Shown here in pieces: positions 24,154 through 33,334 of a stretch of 64,000 nt of DNA. The position numbers and the translations under genes were made by a program. The stretch's first letter is position 1; each line of letters begins with the position of its first letter. The notes beneath the pieces are model-generated. The model saw only the letters and a program-made list of their open reading frames with translations, had not been told where the DNA came from and made no database searches. The stretch comes from an uncultured Bacteroidaceae bacterium. Its GTDB lineage: Bacteria > Bacteroidota > Bacteroidia > Bacteroidales > Bacteroidaceae. The stretch spans positions 24,941-88,940 of the forward strand of contig CAJOEI010000003.1 of NCBI GenBank assembly GCA_905233465.1, read 5' to 3'.

Positions 24154-26529
24154 ATGGCAACACATTATTTCATAAAGCATTATTTCCACGGATGTCATGC
24201 TCGGCATGTCATCTTGTGGTGTGTGTGTGCCTGCGTGTTTGCCATCGTCACAGCTTCACTGGGCTCGTGCAATGCCGAAAGCGCATTGCGCAAAGGAGAC
24301 CAATTCTATTCTCGCGGCGAGTATTTTGATGCTGCAGCCGAATATAAGAAGGCATATTCCAAGACTCCGATACGCCAGCGTGACCAACGTGGAGAACGTG
24401 CGCTGAAGATGGCTGACTGTTATCGGCGCATCAACTATACCGCTAAGGCTGTAGGCGCATATCAGAACGCAATACGCTATACCGAGAAAGCTGTCAGCGA
24501 CCGCCAGAAGGCAGCCAAAGCCGAAGCCGAGCGTAAGGCTAAGAAACAGAAAAACAGCCGCAAAGGCAAGCAGGCTGCGGATGAGTCCACCAATGATGGA
24601 GACGCAATTCCCACGACGACCTTTGCCAGCGCAGAAGACAGCATTGCGGAAGCAACGATGCTGGCATCCACACTGCAGTTGGCGCGGCTGCAGCACAAGA
24701 ACGGCGACTACAAGAACGCCATCAAGACCTACGAACGATATATTGAGCAAAGCCAGATACTATATCCGCTGCACCCCGATGTGTGCACGCCGCAGAACGA
24801 CACACTGGCCATGAATGGCCTCATCGGTGCCCGGTCAGCCCTGCGATGGAAGCAGACACCGACGTTGCACACTGTGCGTAAGGAGCCAATGCTCAATTCA
24901 CGCAGGTCCGACTTTTCGCCTGCGCTGCTTGGCGAGGATGCTGACCAGCTTTATTTCACCAGCACCCGGCAACAGGCAACGGGCGACGACATCAGCGGCA
25001 TCACTGGTACGAAGTATGCCGACATCTTCGTTTCGAAGAAGGACGAGAATGGCCGTTGGCAGGCTCCTGAGGTTATCGAGGGAGAGCTGAACAGCGAACT
25101 GGATGAGGGCGTATGCAGCTTCTCTCCAGACGGCAAGACGATGTATCTCACACGCTGCACTACCGACCCGGACTATCCGCGCTATGCACAGATATTCACC
25201 TCTTCGCGCAGCGATGCTTCATGGAGCAAGCCATCTGAACTGAAGATCTCCAAAGACACGCTCTCGTGTTTTGCCCACCCTGCTGTCTCGCCCGATGGCG
25301 AATGGCTCTATTTTGTCAGCGACATGCCTGGCGGTCACGGCGGCAAGGATATCTGGAGAATAGCCATCACATCTACTGGCAAGCTCGGTGGAGCCGAGAA
25401 CCTCGAAGCGCCCATCAACACTCCCGGTGACGAGATGTTTCCATCATTCCGGCCCAATGGTGACCTGTATTTCAGCAGCGACGGTCATCCGGGCATGGGA
25501 GGTCTTGACCTCTTCTGTGCCCACGAGGACACCATCACCCACCAGTGGACGGTCAAGAATCTCGGCTATCCAATGAATTCAGCAGCCGACGACTTCGGTA
25601 TGACATTTGAGGGTGCACACAACCGTGGCTTCTTCTCCACAAGTCGTGGTGATGCCCGCGGCTGGGATCATCTGATGAGTTTCGAATGTCCTGAGGTGGT
25701 GCAGACCATCAAGGGCTGGGTGTATGAGCGCGACGGCTACGAACTGCCACAGGCGCAGATACACATCATAGCCAACGACGGCACCAACCAGAAACTCACA
25801 CCGCGCACCGATGGTTCATTTACCTTTGAGGTGCAGCCACGTGTCAGCTACCTCATGCTGGCAACATGTTCCGGATACCTCAATCATGCAGAGCGTCTTA
25901 CGCCAGACACATCCAGTGTCAGTCGTGAGTATGTGCTGCAATTCCCGCTTGCAAGCATCAATGCCCCTGTGCTCGTGCGCAATGTGTTTTATGAATTCGA
26001 CAGTGCCGAACTCACTGAGAGCAGCACCACAGCTCTTGACAGCCTTGTGGCGCTGCTCACGGAGAATGCCAACGTCACCATTGAGCTTGCCAGCCACTGC
26101 GACTATAGGGGTAACGATGAATATAACTTGAAGCTGTCTCAGCGCCGTGCAGAGAGTGTGGTCAACTATCTCATACAGCACGGTATTGCTGCCGATAGAC
26201 TGACGCCGAAAGGTTATGGCGAGAGCAGCCCGAAGGTCATCAAGAAACGCATAGCCGAACAATATGCTTTCCTGCATGAAGGCGACACGCTCACCGAGGC
26301 CTTCATCATGGCATTGCCTGACGAAGAGCAACGCGAAGCAGCCAATGCCCTCAACAGACGAACCGAGTTCCGTGTCCTCAGGACAACATACGGTCTAAAC
26401 CTCATGCCCCAGAAGGCTGAGGCAAATAAAGATGAAGAGGTTAATGCAGAAAAAGAAGAGGGTGGTGAGGACGATAATGAAGGCGATGATGACGACGAAC
26501 AAATGGCCGAAAGTGCAAAAAAAGATTAA
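24154..26529 (+). CDS. PorE-like OmpA-family lipoprotein (TPR, PD40 propeller, OmpA domain)
   Basis: A 791-residue lipoprotein with lipobox LGSC and acylated Cys39. Domains in order are TPR-like helices (about 45-210), a PD40/WD40-like propeller (about 245-520, with repeats such as DGKTMYLTR and DGEWLYFVS), a carboxypeptidase-regulatory-like domain (about 525-600) and an OmpA-like peptidoglycan-binding domain (about 610-760, with YGESSPKV). This order matches PorE of the type IX secretion system of Porphyromonas gingivalis. The tail is very acidic. A CATGC-TCG-GCATG hairpin lies in the first 20 codons, before the hydrophobic export segment. The PorE role is inference from architecture. Confidence 0.82.
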   Translation: MATHYFIKHYFHGCHARHVILWCVCACVFAIVTASLGSCNAESALRKGDQFYSRGEYFDAAAEYKKAYSKTPIRQRDQRGERALKMADCYRRINYTAKAVGAYQNAIRYTEKAVSDRQKAAKAEAERKAKKQKNSRKGKQAADESTNDGDAIPTTTFASAEDSIAEATMLASTLQLARLQHKNGDYKNAIKTYERYIEQSQILYPLHPDVCTPQNDTLAMNGLIGARSALRWKQTPTLHTVRKEPMLNSRRSDFSPALLGEDADQLYFTSTRQQATGDDISGITGTKYADIFVSKKDENGRWQAPEVIEGELNSELDEGVCSFSPDGKTMYLTRCTTDPDYPRYAQIFTSSRSDASWSKPSELKISKDTLSCFAHPAVSPDGEWLYFVSDMPGGHGGKDIWRIAITSTGKLGGAENLEAPINTPGDEMFPSFRPNGDLYFSSDGHPGMGGLDLFCAHEDTITHQWTVKNLGYPMNSAADDFGMTFEGAHNRGFFSTSRGDARGWDHLMSFECPEVVQTIKGWVYERDGYELPQAQIHIIANDGTNQKLTPRTDGSFTFEVQPRVSYLMLATCSGYLNHAERLTPDTSSVSREYVLQFPLASINAPVLVRNVFYEFDSAELTESSTTALDSLVALLTENANVTIELASHCDYRGNDEYNLKLSQRRAESVVNYLIQHGIAADRLTPKGYGESSPKVIKKRIAEQYAFLHEGDTLTEAFIMALPDEEQREAANALNRRTEFRVLRTTYGLNLMPQKAEANKDEEVNAEKEEGGEDDNEGDDDDEQMAESAKKD

Positions 26530-26555
26530 AAATGCCCTTTCCCCCAAAGAAAACC

Positions 26556-26586
26556 CTAAACTTTAAACTTTAAACTTTAAACTTTT
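26556..26586 (+). repeat. AAACTTT 7-bp array in the corA promoter region
   Basis: Four consecutive units end about 4 bases before the corA -7 box, as at topB. Confidence 0.8.
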
Positions 26587-26590
26587 TCCC

Positions 26591-26598
26591 TAACTTTG
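26591..26598 (+). promoter_or_regulatory. -7 box of corA
   Basis: TAACTTTG matches the consensus. The corA ATG is 118 bases downstream, leaving a structured leader of roughly 110 nt. Confidence 0.65.
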
Positions 26599-26628
26599 CG
26601 CCCGTTAAACCAATCCCTTTCATCCGTA

Positions 26629-26661
26629 ATGGACGACTATCATCAACGTAACACCAAGTAA
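26629..26661 (+). CDS. Putative leader peptide upstream of corA
   Basis: A 10-codon reading frame, MDDYHQRNTK, starts with ATG about 24 bases after the predicted transcription start and ends at TAA, 16 bases before a large hairpin that covers the corA start. The position and the N-terminal Asp-Asp recall leader peptides that sense Mg2+ through ribosome instability on acidic codons (MgtL type), but conservation has not been tested. Confidence 0.35.
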   Translation: MDDYHQRNTK

Positions 26662-26677
26662 GGGGCTGGGGGCACAA

Positions 26678-26720
26678 GCATAAGCAGTGGCCTCCGGGCC
26701 AAACATCATTCTGCTTATGC
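26678..26720 (+). promoter_or_regulatory. Hairpin sequestering the corA start codon
   Basis: GCATAAGCAG (26678-26687) pairs perfectly with CTGCTTATGC (26711-26720), and directly inside it TGGCC-TCCG-GGCCA (26688-26701) forms a second stem. The corA ATG (26717-26719) is buried in the outer stem, so the structure should reduce translation unless opened. Confidence 0.6.
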
Positions 26721-27643
26721 GTACTTTCTGGAATTTCAAGCGTGGGTTGCACACGCTGGAGCAGTGGGAGCCAAACTGTTGGGTGCAGGTCACATGTCCC
26801 ACTGACGATGATGCCAACTTCCTGCAACAGGAATTGCACATTCCCGACTATTTCCTTGACGACATTGCCGACACGGATGAGCGTGCCCGTTATGACTTTG
26901 ATGACGGGTGGGTGCTCATCATCTTGCGCATACCGTATGTCAAGGAAGTCCGCTCGCGAACGCCATACACCACAATCCCATTAGGTATAATCCTCAAGGG
27001 AGATGTCTGCATCACTGTCTGCAATTTCGAGACAAACCTGATGATTGACTTCGTCACCTATCAGCAGCGGCGAGGTGTTGGCTTCACCGATGCTGTGGAC
27101 CTTGTGTTCAGACTCTTCCTGTCGTCAGCGGTGTGGTATCTGAAGCGACTCAAGCAAATCAATGCACGCATCGAGGCAGCAAAGTTGCACCTGGACCGCA
27201 AAGTGGATAATGCAGACCTCATATCGCTGTCCCGCCTGCAAGACTCACTCACATATTTTGCCACATCCATCAGGGGCAACGAGACCCTGCTCTCCAAACT
27301 GAAATTCAAGCTGCCCGTTGACGAGCTTGATGCCGACCTCATCGAAGACGTGAGCATTGAGATGAACCAGGCGCGCGAGACCACAGGCATATATTCCAAC
27401 ATCCTTGATTCCACGATGGACACCTATGCCAATATCATCAACAACAACATGTCAACGGTGATGAAGACCCTCACACTTGTGTCCATGTTCCTGATGGTGC
27501 CAACATTGGTTGCCAGCTTCTTCGGCATGAATCTCATCAACGGATTGGAAAGTAATGTGCTCGGATTCCCCCTCGCGATCGTCATTTCCGTTGCCCTGAC
27601 CGCCATCTTCTGGTGGTATTCGAGGCGTAAAACGTGGATTTAA
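26717..27643 (+). CDS. corA: CorA-family magnesium/divalent metal transporter
   Basis: A 308-residue inner membrane channel protein with a cytosolic N-terminal domain and two C-terminal membrane helices. The CorA signature GMN is at residues 270-272, at the end of the first helix (VASFFGMNLING). The second helix is LAIVISVALTAIFWWY. I chose the ATG at 26717; the upstream GTG at 26687 would add residues encoded by the hairpin. Its long leader with a mini-ORF and start-codon hairpin suggests post-transcriptional control, possibly by Mg2+. Confidence 0.92.
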   Translation: MRTFWNFKRGLHTLEQWEPNCWVQVTCPTDDDANFLQQELHIPDYFLDDIADTDERARYDFDDGWVLIILRIPYVKEVRSRTPYTTIPLGIILKGDVCITVCNFETNLMIDFVTYQQRRGVGFTDAVDLVFRLFLSSAVWYLKRLKQINARIEAAKLHLDRKVDNADLISLSRLQDSLTYFATSIRGNETLLSKLKFKLPVDELDADLIEDVSIEMNQARETTGIYSNILDSTMDTYANIINNNMSTVMKTLTLVSMFLMVPTLVASFFGMNLINGLESNVLGFPLAIVISVALTAIFWWYSRRKTWI

Positions 27644-27719
27644 CAACCTTTTTTCCTATTTTATTAGGCTGTAAACGAAATTTTGCGTTAATTTGCAGCC
27701 CATTACAGCGGATTTCATA

Positions 27720-27753
27720 CAATCCATTATCCATTATCCATTATCCATTTAAC
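27720..27753 (+). repeat. CCATTAT 7-bp array before the DUF349 gene
   Basis: Four CCATTAT-type units ending six bases before the start codon at 27759. Confidence 0.8.
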
Positions 27754-27758
27754 ATCGT

Positions 27759-29657
27759 ATGAACGAGACCAATCCCCTGCAGCCCGCTCCCGAGGTGGAG
27801 AACGTGGCCGCAGAAGCACAGACAGAGCCTGCGCCCGAGACCGTGACGCAGGCTGAAAACATCGAGAACACAACAACAGAAGCCCAGGCACAAGTCGAGG
27901 CAGATGCTCAGCAGCCTGCAGAAGAGACTCTCACCCCAGAGGCTCCGCTTTACGAGACCAAGGAACAGGTTGTGGAGCGTGCACGGGCAATCGAGGCCGA
28001 AGGCACAGGTGGCGACAAGGCAGAGCTCGACTACCTCAAGCAGGTCTTCTACCGTTTGCACAGAGCCGCACAGATTGCCGCCCGAAACGCTTTCGTGGAA
28101 GGCGGAGGTGCGCCCGAAGACTGGCGTCCGGAGATTGATGCTGCCGAGGAGAACTTCAAGAGTGCCATGCTCGCCATTCGCCAAAAGCGTGCCGAACTCG
28201 CTGAAGAGTTGGAGCGTTTCAAGGCTGAGAACCTCGATAAGAAGCTGGCAATCATCGAGCGCGTCAAGGAGCTCGCAACCTCACCTGAAGAAGCCAACCA
28301 GCATTTCGACGAGTTCAAGCAGCTGCAGGCCGCCTGGAAGGAAATCAAGGCCGTGCCCGCAGAGCGCGCAACAGAAATATGGAAGACCTACCAACACCAC
28401 GTTGAGCAGTTCTATGACCTGCTCAAACTTAATATCGAAGCTCGCGAATATGACTTCCGCAAGAACCAGGAAGCCAAGGAGCGTCTTTGCCAGCAGGCCG
28501 AGGCACTCGCTGACGAGACTGACATCATCGCCGCATTCCAAAAGCTGCAGGCGCTGCATGCCGAGTACAAGGAGATAGGCCCTGTTGCCAAGGATCAGCG
28601 CGAAGCCATCTGGGAGCGTTTCAAGGCTGCCAGCACCATAATCAACAAGCGTCATCAGGAGCACTTCGAGAGCATCAAGGCCAAAGAGGAAGAGAACCTT
28701 GCAGCCAAGACCCAGCTTTGCGAGAGTGTAGAAGCTATACAGACCGACAACCTCAAGAGCTTTGCACAGTGGGATGAGGCTACCAAGCAGGTCATCGACA
28801 TGCAGGCTCAGTGGAAGACCATAGGTTTTGCCAACCACAAGCAGAACGCCATCGTCTTCGACCGCTTCCGCTCGGCATGTGATGCTTTCTTCACCGCCAA
28901 GGCCGACTTCTTCCGCAACGTCAAGGACGAGCAAAACCAGAACCTCGAGCAGAAACGTCAGCTCGTGGAGGAGGCTGAAGCCCTGCAGGATAGCACCGAA
29001 TGGCGCAAGACAGCCGACAAGCTCATCAACCTACAGAAGCAGTGGAAGACCATTGGTGCAGTGCCACGCAAGTACAGCGAACAGCTGTGGCAGCGCTTCA
29101 CGGCAGCCTGTGACCACTTCTTTGAGGCCAAGAACGCCGCTACATCCGACCAGCGCGCCGAGGAACGCAAGAATCTTGAAGACAAGCGAGGCATCATAGA
29201 GCAGTTGACACAGCTGGCACAGGACAAGGCCAACGCAACAATCGAACAGGTGCGTCAGCTGCAGGCACAGTGGGGCGAGATAGGACACGTTCCCTTCCGC
29301 GAAAAGGATGCCTTGTACAAGCAGTACCGTGCCGTTGCCGATGAGCTCTATCAGCACTTCGGAGCCAATCAGGTCAGACGTCGTCTTGAGGGATTCCAGA
29401 AGAGTGTTCGTCAGGCTGTGGCCAAGGGCGAGAGCACACTGAGCCGAGAGATGGATCGCCTGCAGCGCATATACGAGAGCCGCAAGGCCGAGATTCAGAC
29501 CTATGAGAACAACCTCAACTTCCTCAACGCCACCAGCAGAAGTGGTAACACCCTTGTGGCCGAGATGAACCGCAAGGTGGAAAAACTGCGTGAGGAACTT
29601 GACCTCGTAGAGCAGAAGATCAAAGCACTGCAAGCCGAGATTAAGGCACAACAGTAA
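27759..29657 (+). CDS. DUF349 domain protein
   Basis: A 632-residue soluble, mostly helical protein. An acidic Glu/Ala/Thr-rich N-terminal region of about 60 residues is followed by at least five DUF349 repeats, each with the pattern LxxxWKxIGxVPxxxxxxLWxRF (examples QAQWKTIGFANHKQNAIVFD and LQKQWKTIGAVPRKY). The C-terminus is a coiled coil (LREELDLVEQKIKALQAEI). The function is unknown in Bacteroidota. It appears monocistronic and is followed by a GC-rich hairpin (CCCCTCCCGCTCACTGCGAG region, about 29684-29708) that may terminate it. Confidence 0.9.
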   Translation: MNETNPLQPAPEVENVAAEAQTEPAPETVTQAENIENTTTEAQAQVEADAQQPAEETLTPEAPLYETKEQVVERARAIEAEGTGGDKAELDYLKQVFYRLHRAAQIAARNAFVEGGGAPEDWRPEIDAAEENFKSAMLAIRQKRAELAEELERFKAENLDKKLAIIERVKELATSPEEANQHFDEFKQLQAAWKEIKAVPAERATEIWKTYQHHVEQFYDLLKLNIEAREYDFRKNQEAKERLCQQAEALADETDIIAAFQKLQALHAEYKEIGPVAKDQREAIWERFKAASTIINKRHQEHFESIKAKEEENLAAKTQLCESVEAIQTDNLKSFAQWDEATKQVIDMQAQWKTIGFANHKQNAIVFDRFRSACDAFFTAKADFFRNVKDEQNQNLEQKRQLVEEAEALQDSTEWRKTADKLINLQKQWKTIGAVPRKYSEQLWQRFTAACDHFFEAKNAATSDQRAEERKNLEDKRGIIEQLTQLAQDKANATIEQVRQLQAQWGEIGHVPFREKDALYKQYRAVADELYQHFGANQVRRRLEGFQKSVRQAVAKGESTLSREMDRLQRIYESRKAEIQTYENNLNFLNATSRSGNTLVAEMNRKVEKLREELDLVEQKIKALQAEIKAQQ

Positions 29658-29822
29658 ACATAAGCCATCATGTATGGTATAGCCCCCTCCCGCTCACTGC
29701 GAGAGGGGCTTTTGTTGCTGAACACACCGACATCCCTTGCATGGACTTACGAAAAAATCTTAAAATTGAGGTGAAAACATCAAAATCCCTCAACAACTGG
29801 CGCTGAAACGACAAAAAAGTGA

Positions 29823-29830
29823 TAAATTTG
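29823..29830 (+). promoter_or_regulatory. -7 box of dapB
   Basis: TAAATTTG matches TAnnTTTG, 21 bases before the dapB ATG. No -33 element is obvious. Confidence 0.55.
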
Positions 29831-29851
29831 CACCGCAAGTAAAGTGTAACG

Positions 29852-30622
29852 ATGAAAATAGCTCTTATAGGATACGGTAAGATGGGACACATGATAGAGC
29901 AGATTGCTCTTCAGCGAGGTCACGAAGTGGTGTGCCGTATCGACATTGATAACCAACAGGATTTCGACAGCGAGGCATTCCGCAGTGCGGATGTTGCCAT
30001 CGAGTTTACAGCTCCAGCTGTGGCATACGACAATGTGCAGCGCTGTTTCAGCGCGGGCGTGAAAGTCGTATCCGGCAGCACCGGCTGGATGGCCCAGCAT
30101 GGCGAGCAAGTCCGCCGGCAGTGTGCCGATGGCGGCTGCACGCTCTTCTGGAGTTCCAACTTCTCGGTGGGGGTGTATATCTTCAACCTCATCAACCGCC
30201 AGCTAGCACGGGTCATGAACGGTTTTGCACAATATAGTCCTTCGATGACGGAGGTGCACCATATTCACAAACTTGACCATCCCAGCGGTACGGCAATCAC
30301 TCTTGCTGAGACCATAGTCAACGAGGTGAACCGCATCGACAAATGGGCTGTCGGCACACTGACACAGCCCGACGGCTCAGTCATTGAGCCTCCTGCGGGT
30401 GGTGACGCTGCCAAAAACACCATCACCATTGACAGCGAACGTCGTGGCGAGGTGCCAGGCATACACTCCATTGTGTGGGATAGTGAGGCCGACAGCATCA
30501 CCATCACCCATGATGCCCATTCGCGTCAGGGCTTTGCCCTGGGGGCTGTGCTGGCAGCGGAATACACTGCCACGCATTGCGGCTGGCTGACAATGGATGA
30601 TATGTTTGGAGCAATGAGATAA
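29852..30622 (+). CDS. dapB: 4-hydroxy-tetrahydrodipicolinate reductase
   Basis: NAD(P)H-dependent step of lysine and diaminopimelate synthesis. At 256 residues it has normal length. The dinucleotide motif GYGKMGHMIEQIA is at the N-terminus, and the substrate/catalytic motif HHIHKLDHPSGTAI lies near residues 133-147. It is followed after 38 bases by lepB and then by the GNAT-like, parE, coaD and S41 protease genes on the same strand. Confidence 0.95.
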   Translation: MKIALIGYGKMGHMIEQIALQRGHEVVCRIDIDNQQDFDSEAFRSADVAIEFTAPAVAYDNVQRCFSAGVKVVSGSTGWMAQHGEQVRRQCADGGCTLFWSSNFSVGVYIFNLINRQLARVMNGFAQYSPSMTEVHHIHKLDHPSGTAITLAETIVNEVNRIDKWAVGTLTQPDGSVIEPPAGGDAAKNTITIDSERRGEVPGIHSIVWDSEADSITITHDAHSRQGFALGAVLAAEYTATHCGWLTMDDMFGAMR

Positions 30623-30660
30623 TTGTTAGAAAGACAAAGATATAACCTCATAATCTTATA

Positions 30661-32121
30661 ATGAAGAAGCAAAAGAAGAAAGCCACATGGGGTGACTGGA
30701 TGAAGATGCTGGTCTGGGTGGCTTTGTATATATGGTTCCTTGCTTGGGTTGATGCCTGGTGGGGACTCATCGTGGTGCCGTTTATCTTTGACGCGTATAT
30801 CACTCAGTTGATTCCCTGGTCGTGGTGGAAAGAGCTGGAGAACCCTGTCACGCGCACCATCATGTCGTGGGTGGACGCCATTGTGTTTGCACTTGTAGCG
30901 GTGTATTTCGTAAACATCTATTTCTTCCAAAACTACACCATCCCGTCGTCATCACTTGAGAAGAGTCTGCTTGTGGGCGATTATCTGTTTGTATCGAAGA
31001 TGTCCTACGGCCCACGCGTGCCCCAGACACCACTGCATCTGCCGCTGGTGCAGCACACGCTGCCCAATGGTGCCAAGAGCTATCTCGAATGGCTGCGGTG
31101 GGACTACAAGCGCGTCTCGCCTAAGCCCGTGCAGCAGGGCGATATTGTGGTCTTCAACTATCCGTCGGGCGACACCGTGGTGGCCAACCCGCGCTATCAG
31201 GCTGCTGACTTCTATGGCCTATGCTACGCCTACGGCAACCAGATCGTGGCCTCCAGCCCAGAGCCTAAGCCTGTCGTTGACAGTCTGTCGGCCATCGACC
31301 GCCGACGCTACTACGAGGCCATATATGCCATTGGCCGCAGCTATATCACCCAGAACAGTCAAGAGTTTGGCGAGCTCATAGCGCGACCCGTGGACCGTCG
31401 CGAGAACTATGTCAAGCGCTGCGTGGGACTGCCGGGCCAGACGCTGGAGATACGTGACCGCATCATCTACATTGACGGACAGGCCAGTAAGGAGCCCGAG
31501 AACGTACAATACAATTACTACGTGCGCCTTACAGCCGGCCGCGACCTGCCACAGCAGCTGACGCGCGAGCTGGGTTTGGCCGAGGACGACCTCTTCGGGC
31601 CCAACGGCTTCCATCAGACAGGTATTCTGCCACTCACCGCCAAGGCCAAGGCTGCGCTTGAGCAGGCCACAGAATACGTGGAAAGCGTGACACTGGTGGA
31701 AGACAACTCTACCGACGAGCTTTATCCTCAGAACGGGCATCTGGGCTGGACGCGTGACAACTACGGCCCCATCTGGATACCTAAGAAAGGCGAGAGCGTG
31801 CAGCTGACACTGGACAATCTGCCCATCTACGAGAGGCCAATACGCGTCTACGAGGGCAACAGCCTTAGCGTGGATGACGACGGTACGATACGCATCAACG
31901 GCGAGGCTGCCACGAGCTACACCTTCAAGATGGACTACTACTGGATGCAGGGCGACAACCGCCACAACTCGGCCGACTCCCGCTATTGGGGCTTCGTGCC
32001 AGAAGACCACATCGTAGGCAAGCCCATCATCGTTTGGCTGTCAACAGACAAAGACCGCTCGTGGGGCGACGGCCATATACGCTGGAAACGACTGTTCCGC
32101 TGGGTGGAGAATATGAATTGA
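30661..32121 (+). CDS. lepB: Signal peptidase I, long Bacteroidota type
   Basis: Inner-membrane S26 protease that cleaves Sec signal peptides. Three hydrophobic segments occur in the first 90 residues. The catalytic Ser98 lies in IPSSSLEKSLLVGDYLFVSK, and the general-base Lys in YVKRCVGLPGQ. The C-terminal box QGDNRHNSADSRYWGFVPED is intact. At 486 residues it is much longer than the E. coli enzyme, as is usual in Bacteroidales, because of an insertion between the Ser and Lys boxes and one after the Lys box. Confidence 0.95.
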   Translation: MKKQKKKATWGDWMKMLVWVALYIWFLAWVDAWWGLIVVPFIFDAYITQLIPWSWWKELENPVTRTIMSWVDAIVFALVAVYFVNIYFFQNYTIPSSSLEKSLLVGDYLFVSKMSYGPRVPQTPLHLPLVQHTLPNGAKSYLEWLRWDYKRVSPKPVQQGDIVVFNYPSGDTVVANPRYQAADFYGLCYAYGNQIVASSPEPKPVVDSLSAIDRRRYYEAIYAIGRSYITQNSQEFGELIARPVDRRENYVKRCVGLPGQTLEIRDRIIYIDGQASKEPENVQYNYYVRLTAGRDLPQQLTRELGLAEDDLFGPNGFHQTGILPLTAKAKAALEQATEYVESVTLVEDNSTDELYPQNGHLGWTRDNYGPIWIPKKGESVQLTLDNLPIYERPIRVYEGNSLSVDDDGTIRINGEAATSYTFKMDYYWMQGDNRHNSADSRYWGFVPEDHIVGKPIIVWLSTDKDRSWGDGHIRWKRLFRWVENMN

Positions 32122-32129
32122 CACACAAA

Positions 32130-32171
32130 TACGTAAATCGTAAAATCGTAAAATTGTAAAATTGTAAATTC
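32130..32171 (+). repeat. 8-bp array before the GNAT-like gene
   Basis: CGTAAAAT/TGTAAAAT units of 8 bp fill the spacer and end 6 bases before the ATG at 32177. Confidence 0.8.
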
Positions 32172-32176
32172 AAAAT

Positions 32177-33334
32177 ATGATTGCCATTAAGAAAGTAGAG
32201 AGCCGCAAACAGCTCAAGGAATTCATCAGGTTTAACTATTTCTTATATAAGGACAATACATACGCCGTGCCTGACTTCCTCGAAGACATGCTCGACACAT
32301 TCAACCGTCGCAAGAATGCAGCATTTGAGTTCTGCGAGGCCGACCTCTTCATGGCTTACCGCGACGGCAAACTCGTCGGCCGCGTGGCAGCAATCATCAA
32401 CCACAAGGCAAACAAGACTTGGAATGTGCGCAACGTGCGTTTTGGATGGATTGACTTCGTGGACGACATCGAAGTTGCTAAGGCACTGCTCACAACCGTG
32501 GAGCAGTGGGGCCGCGAGCGCGGCATGACTAAGATTGTCGGGCCGCTGGGATTCACTGATATGGACCCCGAGGGCATGCTCACCGACGGCTTTGACCAAC
32601 TGTCGACCTTCTCGTCAAGCTACAACTACCCCTACTATCCCAAACACCTTGAGGCACTGGGCTTTGAGAAGGAGGTGGACTGGGTGGAGCGCAAGGTGAT
32701 GGTGCCCACCGACGACCATGCCCACGACGGTAACTATGAGAAATACATGCGTGTGGCTGAGATGAGCCGCAAACGCTATAACCTGCATGTGCGCAAGTTC
32801 AAGACTCATAAGGAAATCATTCATGCCGACAATGGGCAATACATTCACAAGGTGTTTGACGTGGTCAATAAGGCATACGCTCCTCTCTATGGCTACAGCG
32901 AGATGAATGAGCGTCAGATAGACCAGTACGCAAAGACATACCTGCAATTCCTTGACCTGCGACTGCTCACAGTGGTGGAGAATGAGGACAACCAGCCCAT
33001 AGCGATGGGTGTTGGCATGGGCAGCTTGTCACGCGCATTGCAGAAAGCTCATGGCAAACTGTTTCCATTCGGATGGTGGCATCTGCTCAAGTCTGTGTAC
33101 ATCAAGCACGAGCCAGTGCTCGATCTGCTGCTCGTGGCAGTGCACCCAGACTATCAGATGAAGGGCGTTAATGCACTCCTCTTTGCCGACATCATACCCA
33201 TTGCCAAGGAAATGGGATTTGAGTGGGGCGAGACACATGTGCAGCTCGAGACCAACGAGAAGAGCCAGGGACAGTGGCAATATTTGGATTGTTCCATACA
33301 TAAGCGCAGAAGATGCTTCCAGAAGACGCTATAG
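32177..33334 (+). CDS. GNAT-like N-acyltransferase family protein
   Basis: A 385-residue cytosolic protein that looks like a two-lobed GNAT acyltransferase: [15 protein letters not shown] near residue 70 in the first lobe, and [20 protein letters not shown] near residue 320 in the second, which resembles an acetyl-CoA binding region. It belongs to a family found across Bacteroidales with no assigned substrate. The last 22 bases overlap parE, which implies coupled translation. Confidence 0.75.
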   Translation: MIAIKKVESRKQLKEFIRFNYFLYKDNTYAVPDFLEDMLDTFNRRKNAAFEFCEADLFMAYRDGKLVGRVAAIINHKANKTWNVRNVRFGWIDFVDDIEVAKALLTTVEQWGRERGMTKIVGPLGFTDMDPEGMLTDGFDQLSTFSSSYNYPYYPKHLEALGFEKEVDWVERKVMVPTDDHAHDGNYEKYMRVAEMSRKRYNLHVRKFKTHKEIIHADNGQYIHKVFDVVNKAYAPLYGYSEMNERQIDQYAKTYLQFLDLRLLTVVENEDNQPIAMGVGMGSLSRALQKAHGKLFPFGWWHLLKSVYIKHEPVLDLLLVAVHPDYQMKGVNALLFADIIPIAKEMGFEWGETHVQLETNEKSQGQWQYLDCSIHKRRRCFQKTL

